Positions 19,322-31,743 are shown, counted from the stretch's first letter. The stretch is 64,000 bases of DNA from Citrobacter youngae ATCC 29220 (GCF_000155975.1 NZ_GG730299.1:2041713-2105712), one strand, 5' to 3'. The notes: generated from the sequence alone by a model not told the origin. A program made the numbers and translations.

Positions 19322-19774
19322 CTACCAGCGTTTTGCTGCTTGCTTATCGCTGTCACGAGCATCAACCCAGCGTTCACCTTCCGGCGTAGCCTCGCGCTTC
19401 CAGAACGGTGCGCGGGTTTTCAGATAATCCATAATGAACTGCCCGGCATCAAACGCGCTACTGCGATGCGCGCTGGTTACGCCGACAAACACGATTTCAT
19501 CGCCGGGCCACAGCGCGCCAATGCGATGGATCACCGTCACGCGACCTAATGGCCAGCGCGTACGCGCCTCGTCGACAATCTCCGCCAGCGCTTTTTCGGT
19601 CATGCCGGGATAGTGTTCCAGCGTTAATGCCTGTACGCTGTCACCGAGATTGTGATTGCGCACTTTACCGGTGAAAGTCACCACCGCGCCGTCTTCATCA
19701 CGCTCGGCAAGCCAGGGATACTCTTCCCCCACGCTAAACGGCGCATGCCCTACAACAATTCGCGTCTCAGCCAT
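19322..19774 (-). CDS. moaE: MoaE, molybdopterin synthase catalytic subunit
   Basis: 150 residues, E. coli length. It forms the heterotetramer with MoaD and transfers two sulfurs to cyclic pyranopterin monophosphate to make molybdopterin. Conserved stretches include VTFTGKVRNHN, LEHYPGMTEKAL, HRIGALWPGDEIVFVGVTSAHR and the active-site lysine region DYLKTRAPFWKRE. Last gene of moaABCDE, one base after moaD. Confidence 0.97.
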   Translation of the reverse strand: MAETRIVVGHAPFSVGEEYPWLAERDEDGAVVTFTGKVRNHNLGDSVQALTLEHYPGMTEKALAEIVDEARTRWPLGRVTVIHRIGALWPGDEIVFVGVTSAHRSSAFDAGQFIMDYLKTRAPFWKREATPEGERWVDARDSDKQAAKRW

Positions 19775-19775
19775 C

Positions 19776-20021
19776 TTAACCTCCGGTTACCGGTGGGAAG
19801 AAAGCCACTTCATCACCTGCGTTAAGGGGATGGTCAAAACTGACCAGCGTCTGGTTCACCGCCGCCAGCAGCTTGCCGTCTTCCAGCGCCAGCGCCCAAC
19901 GATCGCCTTTCTCTGCCAGATGCTGACGCAGCGCTTCGACCGTGGGAAATTCGGCGGTGACCTCTAAGGCATCCGTGTTGACCAGTTCACGGACCTGGGC
20001 AAAGAAAAGAACCTTAATCAT
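19776..20021 (-). CDS. moaD: MoaD, molybdopterin synthase sulfur-carrier subunit
   Basis: 81 residues from the ATG at 20021 ([13 protein letters not shown]); a longer upstream reading would run deep into moaC and was rejected. Ubiquitin-like fold ending in the diagnostic PPVTGG, whose terminal glycine is adenylated by MoeB and converted to a thiocarboxylate. It overlaps moaC by 8 bp and is followed one base later by moaE. Confidence 0.97.
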   Translation of the reverse strand: MIKVLFFAQVRELVNTDALEVTAEFPTVEALRQHLAEKGDRWALALEDGKLLAAVNQTLVSFDHPLNAGDEVAFFPPVTGG

Positions 20022-20499
20022 GCGCATCCACCTTAAAATCTCCTGACTTACCGCCGCTTTTTGCCAGCAGGCGCACCGGACCAATCACCATGTCCTTTTG
20101 CACCGCTTTGCACATGTCGTAGATGGTCAACGCCGCTACGGAGGCCGCCGTCAAGGCTTCCATTTCCACACCGGTTTTCCCGGTCAGTCGACACAGCGTC
20201 TCAATGCGTACGCGGTCATGTTCCGGTTCGGCGTGCAGATTGACTTCGACCTTGCTCAGCATCAGCGGGTGACACAGCGGGATAAGATCCCAGGTCCGTT
20301 TGGCCGCCTGAATACCGGCAATACGCGCCGTGGCGAAAACGTCACCTTTATGGTGGCTACCATCGATAATCATCGCCAGCGTTTCGCTGCGCATCGTCAC
20401 GAATGCTTCAGCACGCGCCTCGCGTACCGTTTCTGCTTTGCCAGAGACATCCACCATATGGGCTTCGCCAGCGGCGTTAATATGAGTCAGTTGCGACAT
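20014..20499 (-). CDS. moaC: MoaC, cyclic pyranopterin monophosphate synthase
   Basis: 161 residues, E. coli length. It converts the MoaA product (3',8-cyclo-GTP) into cyclic pyranopterin monophosphate. Conserved segments: [42 protein letters not shown] and KSGGKSGDF near the C terminus. It starts two bases after the moaB stop and overlaps moaD by 8 bp. Confidence 0.97.
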   Translation of the reverse strand: MSQLTHINAAGEAHMVDVSGKAETVREARAEAFVTMRSETLAMIIDGSHHKGDVFATARIAGIQAAKRTWDLIPLCHPLMLSKVEVNLHAEPEHDRVRIETLCRLTGKTGVEMEALTAASVAALTIYDMCKAVQKDMVIGPVRLLAKSGGKSGDFKVDAHD

Positions 20500-20501
20500 A
20501 C

Positions 20502-21014
20502 TTATTTCTTCAAATGTGGGTGAAAATTACACGGACGCGTACGGGCATCAAGCTGCGGCGCAATGATATTTTCCCAGGCGGTACGACACGCTTTCGTCGA
20601 ACCGGGCATGGCGAAAATCAGCGTTTTATTTGCTACCCCGGCAATTGCCCGGGATTGCAGCGTCGCGGTGCCAATCTCTTCAAACGACAGCATACGGAAT
20701 ACTTCGCCAAAACCTTCGACCTCTCTGTCGAACAGCGGCTGCAGCGCTTCCGGCGCCTGGTCGCCATCGGTCAACCCGGTGCCGCCGGTGATAAGCACCA
20801 CCTGCACATCGTCACTGGCAATCCAGGCGGAAACCTGGGCGCGGATAGCGTAACGGTTCTCTTTGACAATCGCCTTGTCGACAATCTGATGTCCCGCTTC
20901 CAGCGCCGAGTCGCGCAGGTAATGACCGGAGGTGTCGTCCTCTTCGCCGCGACGGTTGGAAACGGTAAGAATAGCAATGCGTGTCGGGATAAATTCAGCG
21001 CTTACCTGACTCAT
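20502..21014 (-). CDS. moaB: MoaB, MogA/MoeA-type molybdopterin-binding protein
   Basis: 170 residues with the MoCF-fold motifs [18 protein letters not shown] and [18 protein letters not shown]. Homologues adenylylate molybdopterin, but in E. coli moaB is dispensable for cofactor synthesis, so its contribution is uncertain. It lies 19 bp after moaA behind an AGGAG site. Confidence 0.95.
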   Translation of the reverse strand: MSQVSAEFIPTRIAILTVSNRRGEEDDTSGHYLRDSALEAGHQIVDKAIVKENRYAIRAQVSAWIASDDVQVVLITGGTGLTDGDQAPEALQPLFDREVEGFGEVFRMLSFEEIGTATLQSRAIAGVANKTLIFAMPGSTKACRTAWENIIAPQLDARTRPCNFHPHLKK

Positions 21015-21033
21015 GAAAAACTCCTTTTAGCGA

Positions 21034-22023
21034 TCAGCCGCCAATGTAAGATAAGTTTTGCGTAATACCGGTATTGTTCTGATGCAGGAAATGGGTCTGC
21101 TTTTTCTCCAGCAGCGCGGCTGAAATGCGTTCTTCCAGCGCCGACTGCTGAGCGTCATCTTCCAGCAAATCACGCAGGTTTACGCCGCCCTCACCAAATA
21201 AGCACAGATGCAGCTTGCCGACGGAGGAAACGCGCAGACGGTTACAGGTGGCGCAGAAGTCTTTCTCATAAGGCATGATCAGACCAATTTCGCCAGCATA
21301 GTCAGGATGGCAGAAAACCTGAGCGGGGCCGTCGCTGCGCTGGCGAAGCTGGTGGATCCAGCCGCGACGCAGCAGCTCATCGCGCAGTACCTGCCCTGAT
21401 ATATGATGCTTACGGAAGAGAGAACTGCCCTCGCCCGTTTCCATCAGTTCAATAAAACGCAGTTGAATTGGACGCGGTTGGATCCACGCCAGGAAGGTGT
21501 CCAGTTGATGATGGTTTACATCGCGCATCAGCACGGTGTTGACCTTCACTTTTTCAAAACCGGCATCAAAGGCGGCGTCAATGCCCGCCATCACCTGCTG
21601 AAACTTGTCCTGCCCGGTAATGGCGTGAAATTGACGGGCATCAAGGCTGTCGACGCTGACGTTGAGGGCGGTCAGTCCGGCATCGCGCCAGGCGGCGGCG
21701 TCGCGCGCCAGACGATAACCATTCGTAGTCACCGCAATCTGACGAATAGCGTCGTTTTCACGCACGGCGGCGATAATGTCGGTAAAGTCGCGACGCAATG
21801 AGGGTTCGCCCCCTGTCAGACGCACTTTTTCCGTTCCCAGACTGGCGAACGCGCGCGTGACGCGGCGAATTTCATCAACGTTCAGAAAGCCGTTGTTGGT
21901 GACTCCGCCGGGCTTATAGCCATCCGGCAGACAGTAGGTGCAACGAAAGTTACACACATCGGTAATCGACAAACGTAAGTAGTAAAACTTACGCGCGAAA
22001 GCATCGGTAAGTTGAGAGCCCAT
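21034..22023 (-). CDS. moaA: MoaA, radical SAM GTP 3',8-cyclase
   Basis: 329 residues starting [19 protein letters not shown] from the ATG at 22023, the E. coli length. The frame stays open upstream to an ATG at 22158, but that stretch is the riboswitch. Radical SAM cluster C24-x3-C28-x2-C31 (CNFRCTYC); a second cluster is bound by CATCNRLR plus a later cysteine (LHLC) near residues 257-274. The C-terminal GG needed for activity is present. It performs the first step of molybdenum cofactor synthesis and heads moaABCDE. Confidence 0.97.
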   Translation of the reverse strand: MGSQLTDAFARKFYYLRLSITDVCNFRCTYCLPDGYKPGGVTNNGFLNVDEIRRVTRAFASLGTEKVRLTGGEPSLRRDFTDIIAAVRENDAIRQIAVTTNGYRLARDAAAWRDAGLTALNVSVDSLDARQFHAITGQDKFQQVMAGIDAAFDAGFEKVKVNTVLMRDVNHHQLDTFLAWIQPRPIQLRFIELMETGEGSSLFRKHHISGQVLRDELLRRGWIHQLRQRSDGPAQVFCHPDYAGEIGLIMPYEKDFCATCNRLRVSSVGKLHLCLFGEGGVNLRDLLEDDAQQSALEERISAALLEKKQTHFLHQNNTGITQNLSYIGG

Positions 22024-22145
22024 GTACACCTTTCCAAATACGGGAGACGTAGTCATTTCTTCCTGCGCCCTGGTGACAATCTCGTTCGAGTATTGCCACG
22101 GCCAAAGCACCGTATCATTTGACCCAGGTGCAGAGGCTAGAGTGT
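22024..22145 (-). promoter_or_regulatory. Moco riboswitch (moaA leader)
   Basis: The 120 bases directly before moaA match the E. coli moaA leader as I recall it almost base for base on the minus strand. Landmarks are CTAGCCTCTGCACCTGGGTC, GGTGCTTTGGCCGTGG, CACCAGGGCGCAGGAAG and GTCTCCCGTATTTGGAAAGG, the last holding the moaA ribosome site. This is the Moco RNA motif, reported to lower moa expression when molybdenum cofactor is abundant. Confidence 0.9.
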
Positions 22146-23395
<1,250 letters not shown>

Positions 23396-23398
23396 ATG

Positions 23399-23485
23399 CC
23401 GTTGCCTGATACGCTGCGCTTATCAGGCCTACAGACGCAATCGCCCCGTAGGCCGGATAAGGGGTTTACCCCGCATCCGGCACAG
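23399..23485. repeat. REP/BIME element
   Basis: TGCCTGATACGCTGCGCTTATCAGG followed by GTAGGCCGGATAAGGGG and GCATCCGGCAC, an inverted REP pair filling the gap between convergent ybhK and uvrB. The second unit has an unusual GGGGTTTACCCC insertion at its hairpin tip. Confidence 0.85.
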
Positions 23486-23487
23486 GA

Positions 23488-25509
23488 TTACGATGCCGCA
23501 ATAAATAACTCGCGCAGCTGATGCAGCTGGTCGCGGATCGTTGCCGCCTCTTCAAATTCGAGATTCTGCGCATGCTGCATCATCTGCCCTTCCAGCTCGT
23601 GAATCTTCTGCTGCAGGGCTTTTGGCGTCATATCCAGTTCGACAACGTCAGACTTCGCCCCCGCACGTGACTTCCCTTTGCCCTTCGCCTTGGTCTTCGC
23701 GATACTCTGACCCAGCGCCAGAATATCGACCACTTTCTTGTTCAGCCCCTGCGGCGTAATCCCGTGCTCTTCGTTATAGCGCTGCTGCTTCTCGCGACGA
23801 CGTTCGGTTTCACCAATCGCCCTGGCCATCGAAGCGGTAATTTTATCGCCGTAGAGAATGGCCTTACCGTTAATGTTACGTGCCGCACGACCGATGGTCT
23901 GGATAAGCGACCGTTCAGAACGCAGGAACCCTTCTTTGTCAGCGTCCAGAATCGCCACCAGCGAAACCTCTGGCATGTCCAGGCCTTCACGTAACAGGTT
24001 GATACCTACCAGCACGTCAAACTCGCCCAGACGCAGATCGCGAATGATTTCCATACGTTCCACGGTATCGATGTCCGAGTGCAGATAGCGCACCCGCTCG
24101 CCGTGCTCTTCAAGATATTCGGTGAGGTCTTCCGCCATACGTTTGGTAAGCGTAGTGACCAGCACACGTTCGTTAATCGCCGCACGGGTGCGGATCTCCG
24201 ACAGCAGATCGTCAACCTGCGTCGCCACCGGACGCACCTCAATCACCGGATCCAGCAGCCCGGTCGGTCGAACCACCTGATCGACAACTTCATCACCGGA
24301 TTTCTCCAGCTCATAATTGCCCGGCGTCGCCGAAACATAGATGGTCTGCGGGGCCAGCGCCTCAAACTCTTCAAACTTCAGCGGGCGGTTATCCAGCGCC
24401 GACGGCAGACGGAAGCCGTACTCAACCAGGGTCTCTTTACGCGCCCGGTCGCCGCGGTACATCCCGCCGATCTGCGGAATAGTGACGTGGGATTCATCCA
24501 CCACCAGCAGACCATCGGCCGGCAGGTAGTCAAACAGCGTCGGCGGCGGCTCGCCAGGACCGCGCCCGGACAAATAGCGGGAATAGTTTTCAATCCCCGA
24601 GCAGTAACCCAGCTCGTTCATCATTTCCAGATCGAACTGCGTACGCTGGCTTAGCCGCTGCTCTTCGAGCAGTTTGTTATTTGCCAGCAGAATTTTACGC
24701 CGCTCTGCCAGCTCAACTTTGATTTCTTCCATCGCCTGCACGATACGTTCGCGCGGCGTGACGTAGTGCGTTTTCGGGTAGATGGTATAGCGGGAAATGG
24801 TCGATTCAACCTGCCCGGTAAGCGGGTCAAACAGCGACAAACGCTCGACTTCCTCATCAAACAGCTCCACGCGCAGCGCGATATCGTCGGATTCGGCCGG
24901 AAAAATGTCGATAACTTCACCGCGTACGCGGAAGGTCCCGCGCTGGAATGCCTGATCGTTGCGGGTGTATTGCAGCTCCGCCAGACGACGCAGGATCGCA
25001 CGCTGGTCGATAATCATCCCCACCGTCAGGTGCAGCATCATTTTCAGGTACAGGTCCGGGTCGCCCAGACCGTAAATTGCGGAAACGGATGCCACCACGA
25101 CGACATCCCGACGTTCCAACAGCGCTTTGGTCGCCGACAGACGCATCTGCTCAATGTGTTCGTTGACCGAGGCATCCTTCTCAATGAAGGTATCGGAACT
25201 CGGAACATAAGCTTCCGGCTGATAATAGTCGTAGTAGGAGACAAAATATTCCACCGCATTTTCCGGGAAGAACTCTTTCATCTCTCCGTACAGCTGCGCA
25301 GCAAGCGTCTTGTTGGGAGCCAGCACCATGGTAGGACGCTGCAAGTCCGCAATAACGTTGGCGATGGTGAACGTCTTCCCTGACCCCGTTACCCCCAGCA
25401 GCGTCTGATGCGCCAGACCGTCCTCCAGACCTTCTTCCAGGCGACGAATAGCCTCAGGCTGGTCGCCAGAGGGTTTAAAAGCGGAATTTAGTTTGAACGG
25501 TTTACTCAT
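23488..25509 (-). CDS. uvrB: UvrB, nucleotide excision repair subunit
   Basis: 673 residues, E. coli length. Walker [11 protein letters not shown] near residues 39-47, the DNA-clamping beta-hairpin region around [15 protein letters not shown] (about 92-106), DESH box, helicase motifs V/VI ([17 protein letters not shown]) and the C-terminal UVR domain ([20 protein letters not shown]) that contacts UvrC. It receives damaged DNA from UvrA and recruits UvrC. It is monocistronic, converging on ybhK, with a LexA box 74 bp upstream. Confidence 0.98.
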   Translation of the reverse strand: MSKPFKLNSAFKPSGDQPEAIRRLEEGLEDGLAHQTLLGVTGSGKTFTIANVIADLQRPTMVLAPNKTLAAQLYGEMKEFFPENAVEYFVSYYDYYQPEAYVPSSDTFIEKDASVNEHIEQMRLSATKALLERRDVVVVASVSAIYGLGDPDLYLKMMLHLTVGMIIDQRAILRRLAELQYTRNDQAFQRGTFRVRGEVIDIFPAESDDIALRVELFDEEVERLSLFDPLTGQVESTISRYTIYPKTHYVTPRERIVQAMEEIKVELAERRKILLANNKLLEEQRLSQRTQFDLEMMNELGYCSGIENYSRYLSGRGPGEPPPTLFDYLPADGLLVVDESHVTIPQIGGMYRGDRARKETLVEYGFRLPSALDNRPLKFEEFEALAPQTIYVSATPGNYELEKSGDEVVDQVVRPTGLLDPVIEVRPVATQVDDLLSEIRTRAAINERVLVTTLTKRMAEDLTEYLEEHGERVRYLHSDIDTVERMEIIRDLRLGEFDVLVGINLLREGLDMPEVSLVAILDADKEGFLRSERSLIQTIGRAARNINGKAILYGDKITASMARAIGETERRREKQQRYNEEHGITPQGLNKKVVDILALGQSIAKTKAKGKGKSRAGAKSDVVELDMTPKALQQKIHELEGQMMQHAQNLEFEEAATIRDQLHQLRELFIAAS

Positions 25510-25582
25510 GAGCAGCTACCTGAAGCAATGGGCGGGCAGGTGTGTAATTTTACTCGCAGCCGTATATTTTGCCAGTAAAATA

Positions 25583-25602
25583 TACTGGATGAAAAAACAG
25601 TA
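25583..25602 (-). promoter_or_regulatory. LexA (SOS) box of uvrB
   Basis: The plus strand reads TACTGGATGAAAAAACAGTA: perfect TACTG and CAGTA ends with an A-rich centre, the same layout as the E. coli uvrB SOS box in the P2 promoter. Confidence 0.9.
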
Positions 25603-26126
25603 ACGCGCCAGAATATTTCTGTTACACCCGCAAAATGGCCGTGACTACAGACCAAAATTTGCCCCCGGACAAGATAAAACACCAGCAAAAATGTGTTATC
25701 CCCAAACCAATGCCTTTTTTAACATTTGTCAAGTTACCCGATGAAAGTTTTATGGCAACACATGACACTTCTGCGACAGCCATTGCTTTTATCTAACTAT
25801 CTGTAATTTAATGATTATTATCTCAAGCCGCCTTTCGCATCAATTTAGTCGCAAGCCGCGTCTTCTCTCGCTTACATTGTGTTTTCTAACCCTAATACAC
25901 AAGGTTATCCACAGGAATAGTGGATAACTGCTTCCAGCCCGTGTGGACCGTAGCCTGGCAAAAACGCTCTGACTCTCTTTTCCTGTGGGATAAAAAAAAA
26001 TTATCGCTATTTTTTGATATTTATCAGCTAACGAGGCGGTCAGGGAGAGCCGAGATCTTGCTCGCATTTTCATCATTTTCTTATCCGCGCACCGCAACAG
26101 AAACAAGCTCTCTTTTCCGCTTCAAA
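25603..26126. other. Long uvrB/bioD intergenic region
   Basis: About 520 bp of AT-rich DNA between the uvrB SOS box and bioD. It carries a perfect DnaA box within an inverted pair (25905-25927), a one-mismatch DnaA-like TTATCCCCA at 25696-25704, and an A9 tract with T6 near 25990-26018 at what would be the bioD 3' end. No convincing reading frame. Distal uvrB promoters and bioD termination probably lie here. Confidence 0.55.
25905..25927. promoter_or_regulatory. Inverted pair of DnaA boxes upstream of uvrB
   Basis: TTATCCACA (25905-25913) is the perfect DnaA consensus; TTATCCACT lies inverted at 25919-25927, giving 8-bp arms TTATCCAC/GTGGATAA. A DnaA box near the distal uvrB promoter is known in E. 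coli. Confidence 0.7.
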
Positions 26127-26825
26127 TCAACGGACAGATGCGGCCAAAGACAAAACGCTGAGATCGATATAACGTCCAGTCGATGCCCGTTCAGGCTCTT
26201 CTGCCAGCCAGGGAATTTCCCCCAGCAGCGGGGCCGCAAGCACGCGCCTCAGCGTCGCCATGTATTCAGCATGACGTTTGCCGGGCGGGGTCACATCATT
26301 GGCGACCCATCCGGCAAGGGTCAGCCCGGCCTGCTGCACCGCCAGGGCGGTCAGAATGGCGTGATTGATGCAGCCGAGCTTAACGCCAACCACCAGAATC
26401 ACCGGCAACTGCTCCGTTTTAACCCAGTCGGAAAAACTTAGCGTTGGCGAAAGCGGCGTAAACCATCCACCGGCCCCCTCCACCAGCACCCAGTCAGCCT
26501 GCTTTTCAAGCGAACGTAAACCCGCAGACATCACGGAGGCCAGAATGGGCCTTCCTTCATCGGCGCTAATGATATGCGGCGAGGTGGGTTCAGCGAAGGT
26601 ATAGGGATTAATCGCCGCGTAATCGACCGCCACAACGCTATGGCGCTGTAGGGCCAACGCATCGCTGTTTCGCAGACCTTCAGCGGTCATTTCGCTGCCA
26701 GACGCCACGGGCTTATAGCCGACGGCGCGCAATCCCTGTTGTCCCGCCGCCTGGAGCAGCGCACAGCTGGCGATAGTTTTACCGACTTCGGTGTCCGTTC
26801 CGGTGACAAAATACGTTTTAGTCAC
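26127..26825 (-). CDS. bioD: BioD, dethiobiotin synthetase
   Basis: 232 residues, a few longer than E. coli BioD at the C terminus. P-loop GTDTEVGKT at 8-16, KPVASGSE, and [11 protein letters not shown] are conserved. It carboxylates 7,8-diaminopelargonate with CO2 and ATP to dethiobiotin, the penultimate biotin step. Last gene of bioBFCD, overlapping bioC by 8 bp. Confidence 0.97.
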   Translation of the reverse strand: MTKTYFVTGTDTEVGKTIASCALLQAAGQQGLRAVGYKPVASGSEMTAEGLRNSDALALQRHSVVAVDYAAINPYTFAEPTSPHIISADEGRPILASVMSAGLRSLEKQADWVLVEGAGGWFTPLSPTLSFSDWVKTEQLPVILVVGVKLGCINHAILTALAVQQAGLTLAGWVANDVTPPGKRHAEYMATLRRVLAAPLLGEIPWLAEEPERASTGRYIDLSVLSLAASVR

Positions 26826-27573
26826 GTTGAATCACTCCTAAAAAAAGATGGTAGGTCAGCGGATATTTCCCCTGCTGACAGGGCCAGGCGAGCTGTAGCT
26901 GGCGCAGCTGTGAGCGCGTCAGCACCCGCTGCTCGCGCCCATCATGCAAATGCGTCGCGCCAATGCCTTTTAGCGAACGCATGGCGTTTAACGCATCGTC
27001 AAACCATAGCGTGACGGCATGGGTCTGATACTTGACATCCCAGCCGCGCAGGGCATGTTCAAGCTGCTCTACGGGCAAAAAACGGTTGGCATGCTCCCGG
27101 TTATCCACCGCTCGCCAGGCCTGACGCAGTTCCGGCATCGACCCCTGCGCGAGGGTGCTAAACGCCACCGTGCCGCCCGGACGCACCACCCGATAAAGCT
27201 CGTCGAGCGCGCCGCGCAGGTCGCTACACCACTGCACGGCCAGATTACTCCAGGCCAGGTCAAAGGTAGCGGCTGCCTGCGGAATGGCTTCGATATCCGC
27301 CAGCAGATAGCGGTGGGCCACACTGTGGCGCTGCGCTTCCGCCAGCATTTGCGCCGACAGATCCAGCGCGCAGACCTCGCTTCCCAGTTCGCGCCAGTAA
27401 CGACTCATACGCCCAGGTCCACAGCCCGCATCCAATACCCGCGAGAACGTCCTGCCATCGAGTAGCGCCAGTAACGCATCGGCGCTCTGACGCTGTAGCT
27501 CTGCGTGTTGCTCATAGTGGCTGGCAGCGCGACCAAACGCAGCGGCAATCGCCTGTTTATTAACCTGCGCCAT
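26818..27573 (-). CDS. bioC: BioC, malonyl-ACP O-methyltransferase
   Basis: 251 residues from the ATG at 27573 ([20 protein letters not shown]), the E. coli length; an upstream ATG at 27612 lies well inside bioF. SAM-binding motif [12 protein letters not shown] at about 46-56. It methylates malonyl-ACP so that fatty acid synthesis can build pimeloyl-ACP methyl ester. It overlaps bioF by 14 bp and bioD by 8 bp. Confidence 0.96.
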   Translation of the reverse strand: MAQVNKQAIAAAFGRAASHYEQHAELQRQSADALLALLDGRTFSRVLDAGCGPGRMSRYWRELGSEVCALDLSAQMLAEAQRHSVAHRYLLADIEAIPQAAATFDLAWSNLAVQWCSDLRGALDELYRVVRPGGTVAFSTLAQGSMPELRQAWRAVDNREHANRFLPVEQLEHALRGWDVKYQTHAVTLWFDDALNAMRSLKGIGATHLHDGREQRVLTRSQLRQLQLAWPCQQGKYPLTYHLFLGVIQRD

Positions 27574-28714
27574 GCAGCACCTCCAGTAAACGATCGATGT
27601 CCTGAACCTCATGCGCCTGGGTCAGCGTCAGCCGTAATCTGGCAGTACCGGCGGGCACCGTCGGTGGACGAATTGCCGTCACCCAGCACCCCTGCTGCCG
27701 TAGCGCATCCGCCAGCTGCAGGGCTTTATGGTTATCGCCAACAATCAGCGGCTGAATCGCACTGGTAGAATTCGCCAGCGTAAAATCCGGGGTATTCACG
27801 CCGTTGCGAAAGCGTTGGATCAACATCGCTAACTTTTCCCGGCGTTCATCGCCTTCACGGCTGCGGATCAGCGCCAGCGCGGCGCGCAGGGCCTGGGCCT
27901 GCGCCGGAGGCATACTGGTGCTGTAGATCAAATGGCGGGCAAACTGCAGCAAATAGTCGGCCACGTTGTCAGAACACAGAATCGCCGCGCCGCTGACGCC
28001 AAATCCTTTGCCAAACGTCACCACTAACAGTTCAGGTTTCACCTGCTGTCGCCAGCAGGAGCCGCGCCCTTCTGCACCGGTAACGCCCACGCCGTGCGCA
28101 TCGTCCACCAGCAGCCACGCGCCCTGCCGTTCCGCCACCGCGTGGATTTCAGCGAGCGGCGCGCTGTCGCCATCCATGCTGAATACGCCTTCGGTGACCA
28201 CGAGCTGCTGCCCCGGACAGGGGGCAGCCAGCAGACGTTGCAGATGTTGCGAGTCGTTATGGGTAAAGCGACGTAGCACGGCGGGACTTAGGCTGGCGGC
28301 CTCCAGCAGTGAGGCATGGCTGAGCCGGTCGGCAACAATCCGATCCTCTTTTCCCATCAGCGCGGCAATGACCGCCTGATTAGCGGCAAAACCGGAGATA
28401 AATAACAGCGCCCGGTCATAGCCGAGCCACTGCGCCAGCTCTTCTTCCAGCGCCTGATGCGCAACCGAATAACCGCTGACATGGCCCGAGCCGCCGCTGC
28501 CGACGCCAAAACGCGCGGCTCCCTGCTGCCACGCGCAGATAATCTGCGGATGGTGGCTTAAGCCAAGGTAGTCGTTGCTGGAGAAGTTCAGATACTGGCG
28601 ACCGTCGGCCTGCAGCCAGCGACCGGCGCCCTGGGTCACCGCATAGCGCTGACGCCACGCATCAGCACGACGACGCGCCGTAAGCGCATCGTCTATTTTT
28701 TGCTGCCAGGTCAT
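27560..28714 (-). CDS. bioF: BioF, 8-amino-7-oxononanoate synthase
   Basis: 384 residues, E. coli length. PLP-dependent alpha-oxoamine synthase condensing pimeloyl-ACP with alanine. The PLP lysine lies in [13 protein letters not shown] near residue 236; [10 protein letters not shown] holds the Asp/His that contact the cofactor ring. The ATG overlaps the bioB TGA by four bases. Confidence 0.97.
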   Translation of the reverse strand: MTWQQKIDDALTARRRADAWRQRYAVTQGAGRWLQADGRQYLNFSSNDYLGLSHHPQIICAWQQGAARFGVGSGGSGHVSGYSVAHQALEEELAQWLGYDRALLFISGFAANQAVIAALMGKEDRIVADRLSHASLLEAASLSPAVLRRFTHNDSQHLQRLLAAPCPGQQLVVTEGVFSMDGDSAPLAEIHAVAERQGAWLLVDDAHGVGVTGAEGRGSCWRQQVKPELLVVTFGKGFGVSGAAILCSDNVADYLLQFARHLIYSTSMPPAQAQALRAALALIRSREGDERREKLAMLIQRFRNGVNTPDFTLANSTSAIQPLIVGDNHKALQLADALRQQGCWVTAIRPPTVPAGTARLRLTLTQAHEVQDIDRLLEVLHGAG

Positions 28715-29751
28715 ACGGTTGCCGCGTTGTAGTAATCGTCGGTATCCGGGGTACGCAGCGCCTGCTCCAGACGTTGCTGTTGTTCGTTATCGCCCGCCAG
28801 CACCGCCGTTTGCTGCGGATTGAGGCCCAGCTTGCGGAACAACAGCAAATCTTTATCTTCGTTCGGGTTCGGCGTGGTCAGCAGTTTGCAACCGTAGAAA
28901 ATCGAGTTAGCCCCGGCCATAAAGCACATCGCCTGGGTTTGCTCGTTCATTTGCTCGCGCCCGGCGGAAAGACGCACGTAAGAGGTCGGCATCATGATGC
29001 GCGCCACGGCGATAGTACGAATAAAATCAAAGGCATCCACATCGTCGTTATCGGCAAGCGGCGTCCCCTTCACTTTCACCAGCATGTTGATCGGCACGCT
29101 TTCCGGCGGCGTCGGCAGATTGGCTAATTGCAGCAGCAGACCCGCGCGATCGGTCACCGTTTCCCCCAGCCCCACAATACCGCCGGAGCAGACTTTAATA
29201 CCCGCCTCGCGCACTTTATCCAGCGTATCCAGGCGCTCCTGGTACGAGCGGGTGGTGATGATATTGCCGTAGAATTCCGGCGAGGTGTCGAGGTTGTGGT
29301 TGTAGTAATCCAGTCCCGCGTTGGCCAGGCGCTGGGCCTGGGTTTCGTTGAGCGTGCCCAGCGTCATGCAGGCTTCCAGCCCCAACGCTTTCACGCCCTG
29401 AACCATCTGTTCCAGGTAAGGCATATCGCGCTCGTGCGGATTCTTCCACGCCGCCCCCATGCAAAACCGCGTTGAACCGGCCTGTTTCGCCTTACGTGCG
29501 GAGTCCAGTACCTGTTCAACCTCCATCAAACGTTCCGTTTCCAGACCCGTTTTATAGCGGGAGCTTTGCGGGCAATATTTGCAATCTTCCGGACAGGCGC
29601 CGGTCTTAATCGACAGCAGCGTACTGACCTGAACCTGTTGCGGATCGAAGTGCTGGCGATGAACCTGCTGCGCTTCAAACAGCAGGTCCAGCAGCGGTTT
29701 TTCAAATAATTCGGTGACTTGCGACATTGTCCAGCGAGAAGAATGAGCCAT
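28711..29751 (-). CDS. bioB: BioB, biotin synthase
   Basis: 346 residues, E. coli length. Radical SAM cysteines C53-x3-C57-x2-C60 ([10 protein letters not shown]) bind the 4Fe-4S cluster; the residues for the sacrificial 2Fe-2S cluster (FCMGAAW, ACMTLG, KVCSGG and the SAGRE arginine) are present. It inserts sulfur into dethiobiotin. First gene of bioBFCD, divergent from bioA across the BirA operator. Confidence 0.97.
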   Translation of the reverse strand: MAHSSRWTMSQVTELFEKPLLDLLFEAQQVHRQHFDPQQVQVSTLLSIKTGACPEDCKYCPQSSRYKTGLETERLMEVEQVLDSARKAKQAGSTRFCMGAAWKNPHERDMPYLEQMVQGVKALGLEACMTLGTLNETQAQRLANAGLDYYNHNLDTSPEFYGNIITTRSYQERLDTLDKVREAGIKVCSGGIVGLGETVTDRAGLLLQLANLPTPPESVPINMLVKVKGTPLADNDDVDAFDFIRTIAVARIMMPTSYVRLSAGREQMNEQTQAMCFMAGANSIFYGCKLLTTPNPNEDKDLLLFRKLGLNPQQTAVLAGDNEQQQRLEQALRTPDTDDYYNAATV

Positions 29752-29786
29752 ATTGGTATACGTTTCGTTGTCAGTTTGGTGTAGAC

Positions 29787-29820
29787 TCGTAAACCTAAAT
29801 GTTTTTAATTTGGTTTACAA
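29787..29820. promoter_or_regulatory. BirA operator of the divergent bioA/bioBFCD promoters
   Basis: TCGTAAACC, 16 bases, then GGTTTACAA: the arms are inverted with one mismatch, the well-known bio operator (TTGTAAACC-N16-GGTTTACAA) between the two starts. Biotinyl-AMP-loaded BirA represses both directions here. Confidence 0.93.
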
Positions 29821-29827
29821 GTCGATT

Positions 29828-31117
29828 ATGACAACGGACGATCTTGCATTTGACCAACGCCATATCTGGCACCCTTACACCTCCATGACCTCCCCGTTGC
29901 CGGTTTATCCGGTGGCGCGAGCCGAAGGTTGCGAACTGGTTTTAGCCAGCGGTGAGCGGCTGATTGACGGCATGTCGTCCTGGTGGGCGGCGATCCACGG
30001 TTACAATCACCCGCAGCTGAACGCCGCGATGAAAACGCAGATCGATGCCATGTCGCATGTGATGTTCGGCGGCATTACCCATGCCCCGGCAATTGCGCTG
30101 TGCCGCCAGCTGGTGGCGATGACGCCAGAGTCGCTGGAGTGCGTTTTTCTCGCGGATTCAGGGTCGGTCGCCGTGGAAGTGGCGATGAAAATGGCGCTGC
30201 AATACTGGCAGGCTAAAGGGGAATCTCGTCAGCGTTTCCTCACATTTCGTAACGGCTATCACGGCGACACCTTCGGCGCGATGTCGGTCTGCGATCCCGA
30301 CAACTCGATGCACAGTCTGTGGAAAGGGTATCTGCCGGAAAACCTGTTTGCGCCCGCCCCGCAAAGCCGCATGGACGGCGAGTGGGACGAACTGGATATG
30401 GTGCCTTTTGCCCGCCTGATGGCCGCGCATCGCCACGAGATTGCGGCGGTGATCCTTGAGCCAATTGTGCAGGGCGCTGGCGGCATGCGCATGTATCATC
30501 CCGAATGGTTAAAGCGCATCCGTAAGATGTGCGACCGCGAAGGGATCCTGCTGATTGCCGATGAGATTGCCACCGGATTTGGCCGTACCGGCAAGCTGTT
30601 TGCCTGTGAGCACGCCGATATTACGCCGGATATTTTGTGCCTCGGCAAAGCCTTAACCGGTGGGGCAATGACCCTTTCCGCGACCCTGACCACCCGCCAG
30701 GTCGCAGAAACCATCAGTAACGGCGAAGCGGGCTGCTTCATGCACGGTCCGACCTTTATGGGCAATCCGCTGGCTTGTGCCGTCGCCTCCGCCAGCCTGT
30801 CGCTTCTCAATACCGGCGAGTGGCGCTCGCAGGTCGCGGCCATTGAAGCGCAGTTGCGGGCAGAACTCGCCCCGGCGGCGGACTCCAGCTGGGTCGCCGA
30901 CGTGCGCGTGCTCGGCGCCATCGGCGTGATAGAAACCACCCAGCCGGTAAATATGGCGGCACTGCAGAAGTTCTTTGTCGAACAGGGCGTGTGGGTCCGA
31001 CCGTTTGGCAAGCTCATCTACCTGATGCCGCCGTACATTATTCAGCCCGAGCAGTTGCGCCGCCTGACGCAGGCCGTCAATGAGGCTGTGCGCCATGCAA
31101 CATTTTTTAGCGATTAA
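29828..31117 (+). CDS. bioA: BioA, adenosylmethionine-8-amino-7-oxononanoate aminotransferase
   Basis: 429 residues from the ATG at 29828 ([20 protein letters not shown]), the E. coli length; the frame is open to 29753 but that would absorb the operator. Class III PLP aminotransferase with [17 protein letters not shown] and the PLP lysine in [10 protein letters not shown] near residue 274. It uses SAM as amino donor to make diaminopelargonate. Confidence 0.97.
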   Translation: MTTDDLAFDQRHIWHPYTSMTSPLPVYPVARAEGCELVLASGERLIDGMSSWWAAIHGYNHPQLNAAMKTQIDAMSHVMFGGITHAPAIALCRQLVAMTPESLECVFLADSGSVAVEVAMKMALQYWQAKGESRQRFLTFRNGYHGDTFGAMSVCDPDNSMHSLWKGYLPENLFAPAPQSRMDGEWDELDMVPFARLMAAHRHEIAAVILEPIVQGAGGMRMYHPEWLKRIRKMCDREGILLIADEIATGFGRTGKLFACEHADITPDILCLGKALTGGAMTLSATLTTRQVAETISNGEAGCFMHGPTFMGNPLACAVASASLSLLNTGEWRSQVAAIEAQLRAELAPAADSSWVADVRVLGAIGVIETTQPVNMAALQKFFVEQGVWVRPFGKLIYLMPPYIIQPEQLRRLTQAVNEAVRHATFFSD

Positions 31118-31174
31118 TCAGCGGTAAGCTCTACGGTTTCTGGCTACACTTTTTGGCTAACGAGAGGAGTCAGC

Positions 31175-31651
31175 ATGAAACTAATCAGTAACGATCTGCG
31201 CGATGGGGAGAAGCTTGGGCATCGCCACGTCTTTAACGGCATGGGATATGACGGGGATAACATCTCCCCGCATCTGGCATGGGATGATGTGCCCGCCGGG
31301 ACTAAAAGCTTTGTCGTGACCTGCTTTGATCCTGATGCGCCCACCGGCTCCGGCTGGTGGCACTGGGTGGTAGTCAATCTGCCCGCCGATACCCGCGTTC
31401 TCACGCAAGGCTTCGGCTCCGGGCTGGTGGCGTTACCGGATGGGGTGATTCAAACCCGTACGGATTTTGGTAAAGCCGGTTATGGCGGCGCTGCGCCGCC
31501 GAAGGGGGAAACCCATCGCTATATCTTTACGGTTCACGCCCTGGACGTGGAGCGTATTGATGTCGATGAGGACGCCAGCGGCGCGATGGTTGGCTTTAAC
31601 GTTCACTTCCACTCGCTCGCCAGCGCCTCGATTACGGCGATGTTTAGCTAA
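31175..31651 (+). CDS. ybhB: YbhB, PEBP/Raf-kinase-inhibitor-like protein
   Basis: 158 residues, E. coli length. Phosphatidylethanolamine-binding family with the anion-pocket motifs DPDAPTGSGWWHWVVVNLP and PPKGETHRYIFTVHAL. The protein is cytoplasmic (no signal peptide) and its ligand is unknown. It has its own AGAGGAG ribosome site 57 bp after bioA and may be co-transcribed with it. Confidence 0.94.
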   Translation: MKLISNDLRDGEKLGHRHVFNGMGYDGDNISPHLAWDDVPAGTKSFVVTCFDPDAPTGSGWWHWVVVNLPADTRVLTQGFGSGLVALPDGVIQTRTDFGKAGYGGAAPPKGETHRYIFTVHALDVERIDVDEDASGAMVGFNVHFHSLASASITAMFS

Positions 31652-31659
31652 GCGCTGTT

Positions 31660-31743
31660 GTGCCGGATGTCGGTTTCGCCTCATCCGGCCTACAAAGCAG
31701 ACCGTAGGCCTGATAAGACGCATCAGCGTCGCCATCAGGCGCT
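31660..31743. repeat. REP/BIME element
   Basis: GTGCCGGATGTCGGTTTCGCCTCATCCGGCC followed by the inverted unit GTAGGCCTGATAAGACGC...GCCATCAGGCGC, between convergent ybhB and hutH. Confidence 0.87.

Noticed and set aside
24079..25383. Long plus-strand open frames opposite uvrB
   Set aside because: Antisense to a universally conserved gene, His/Gln/Arg-rich composition and no start signals.
31660..31743. Rho-independent terminators at the REP elements
   Set aside because: Stem pairs are clear but lack T tracts; they fit REP units better.
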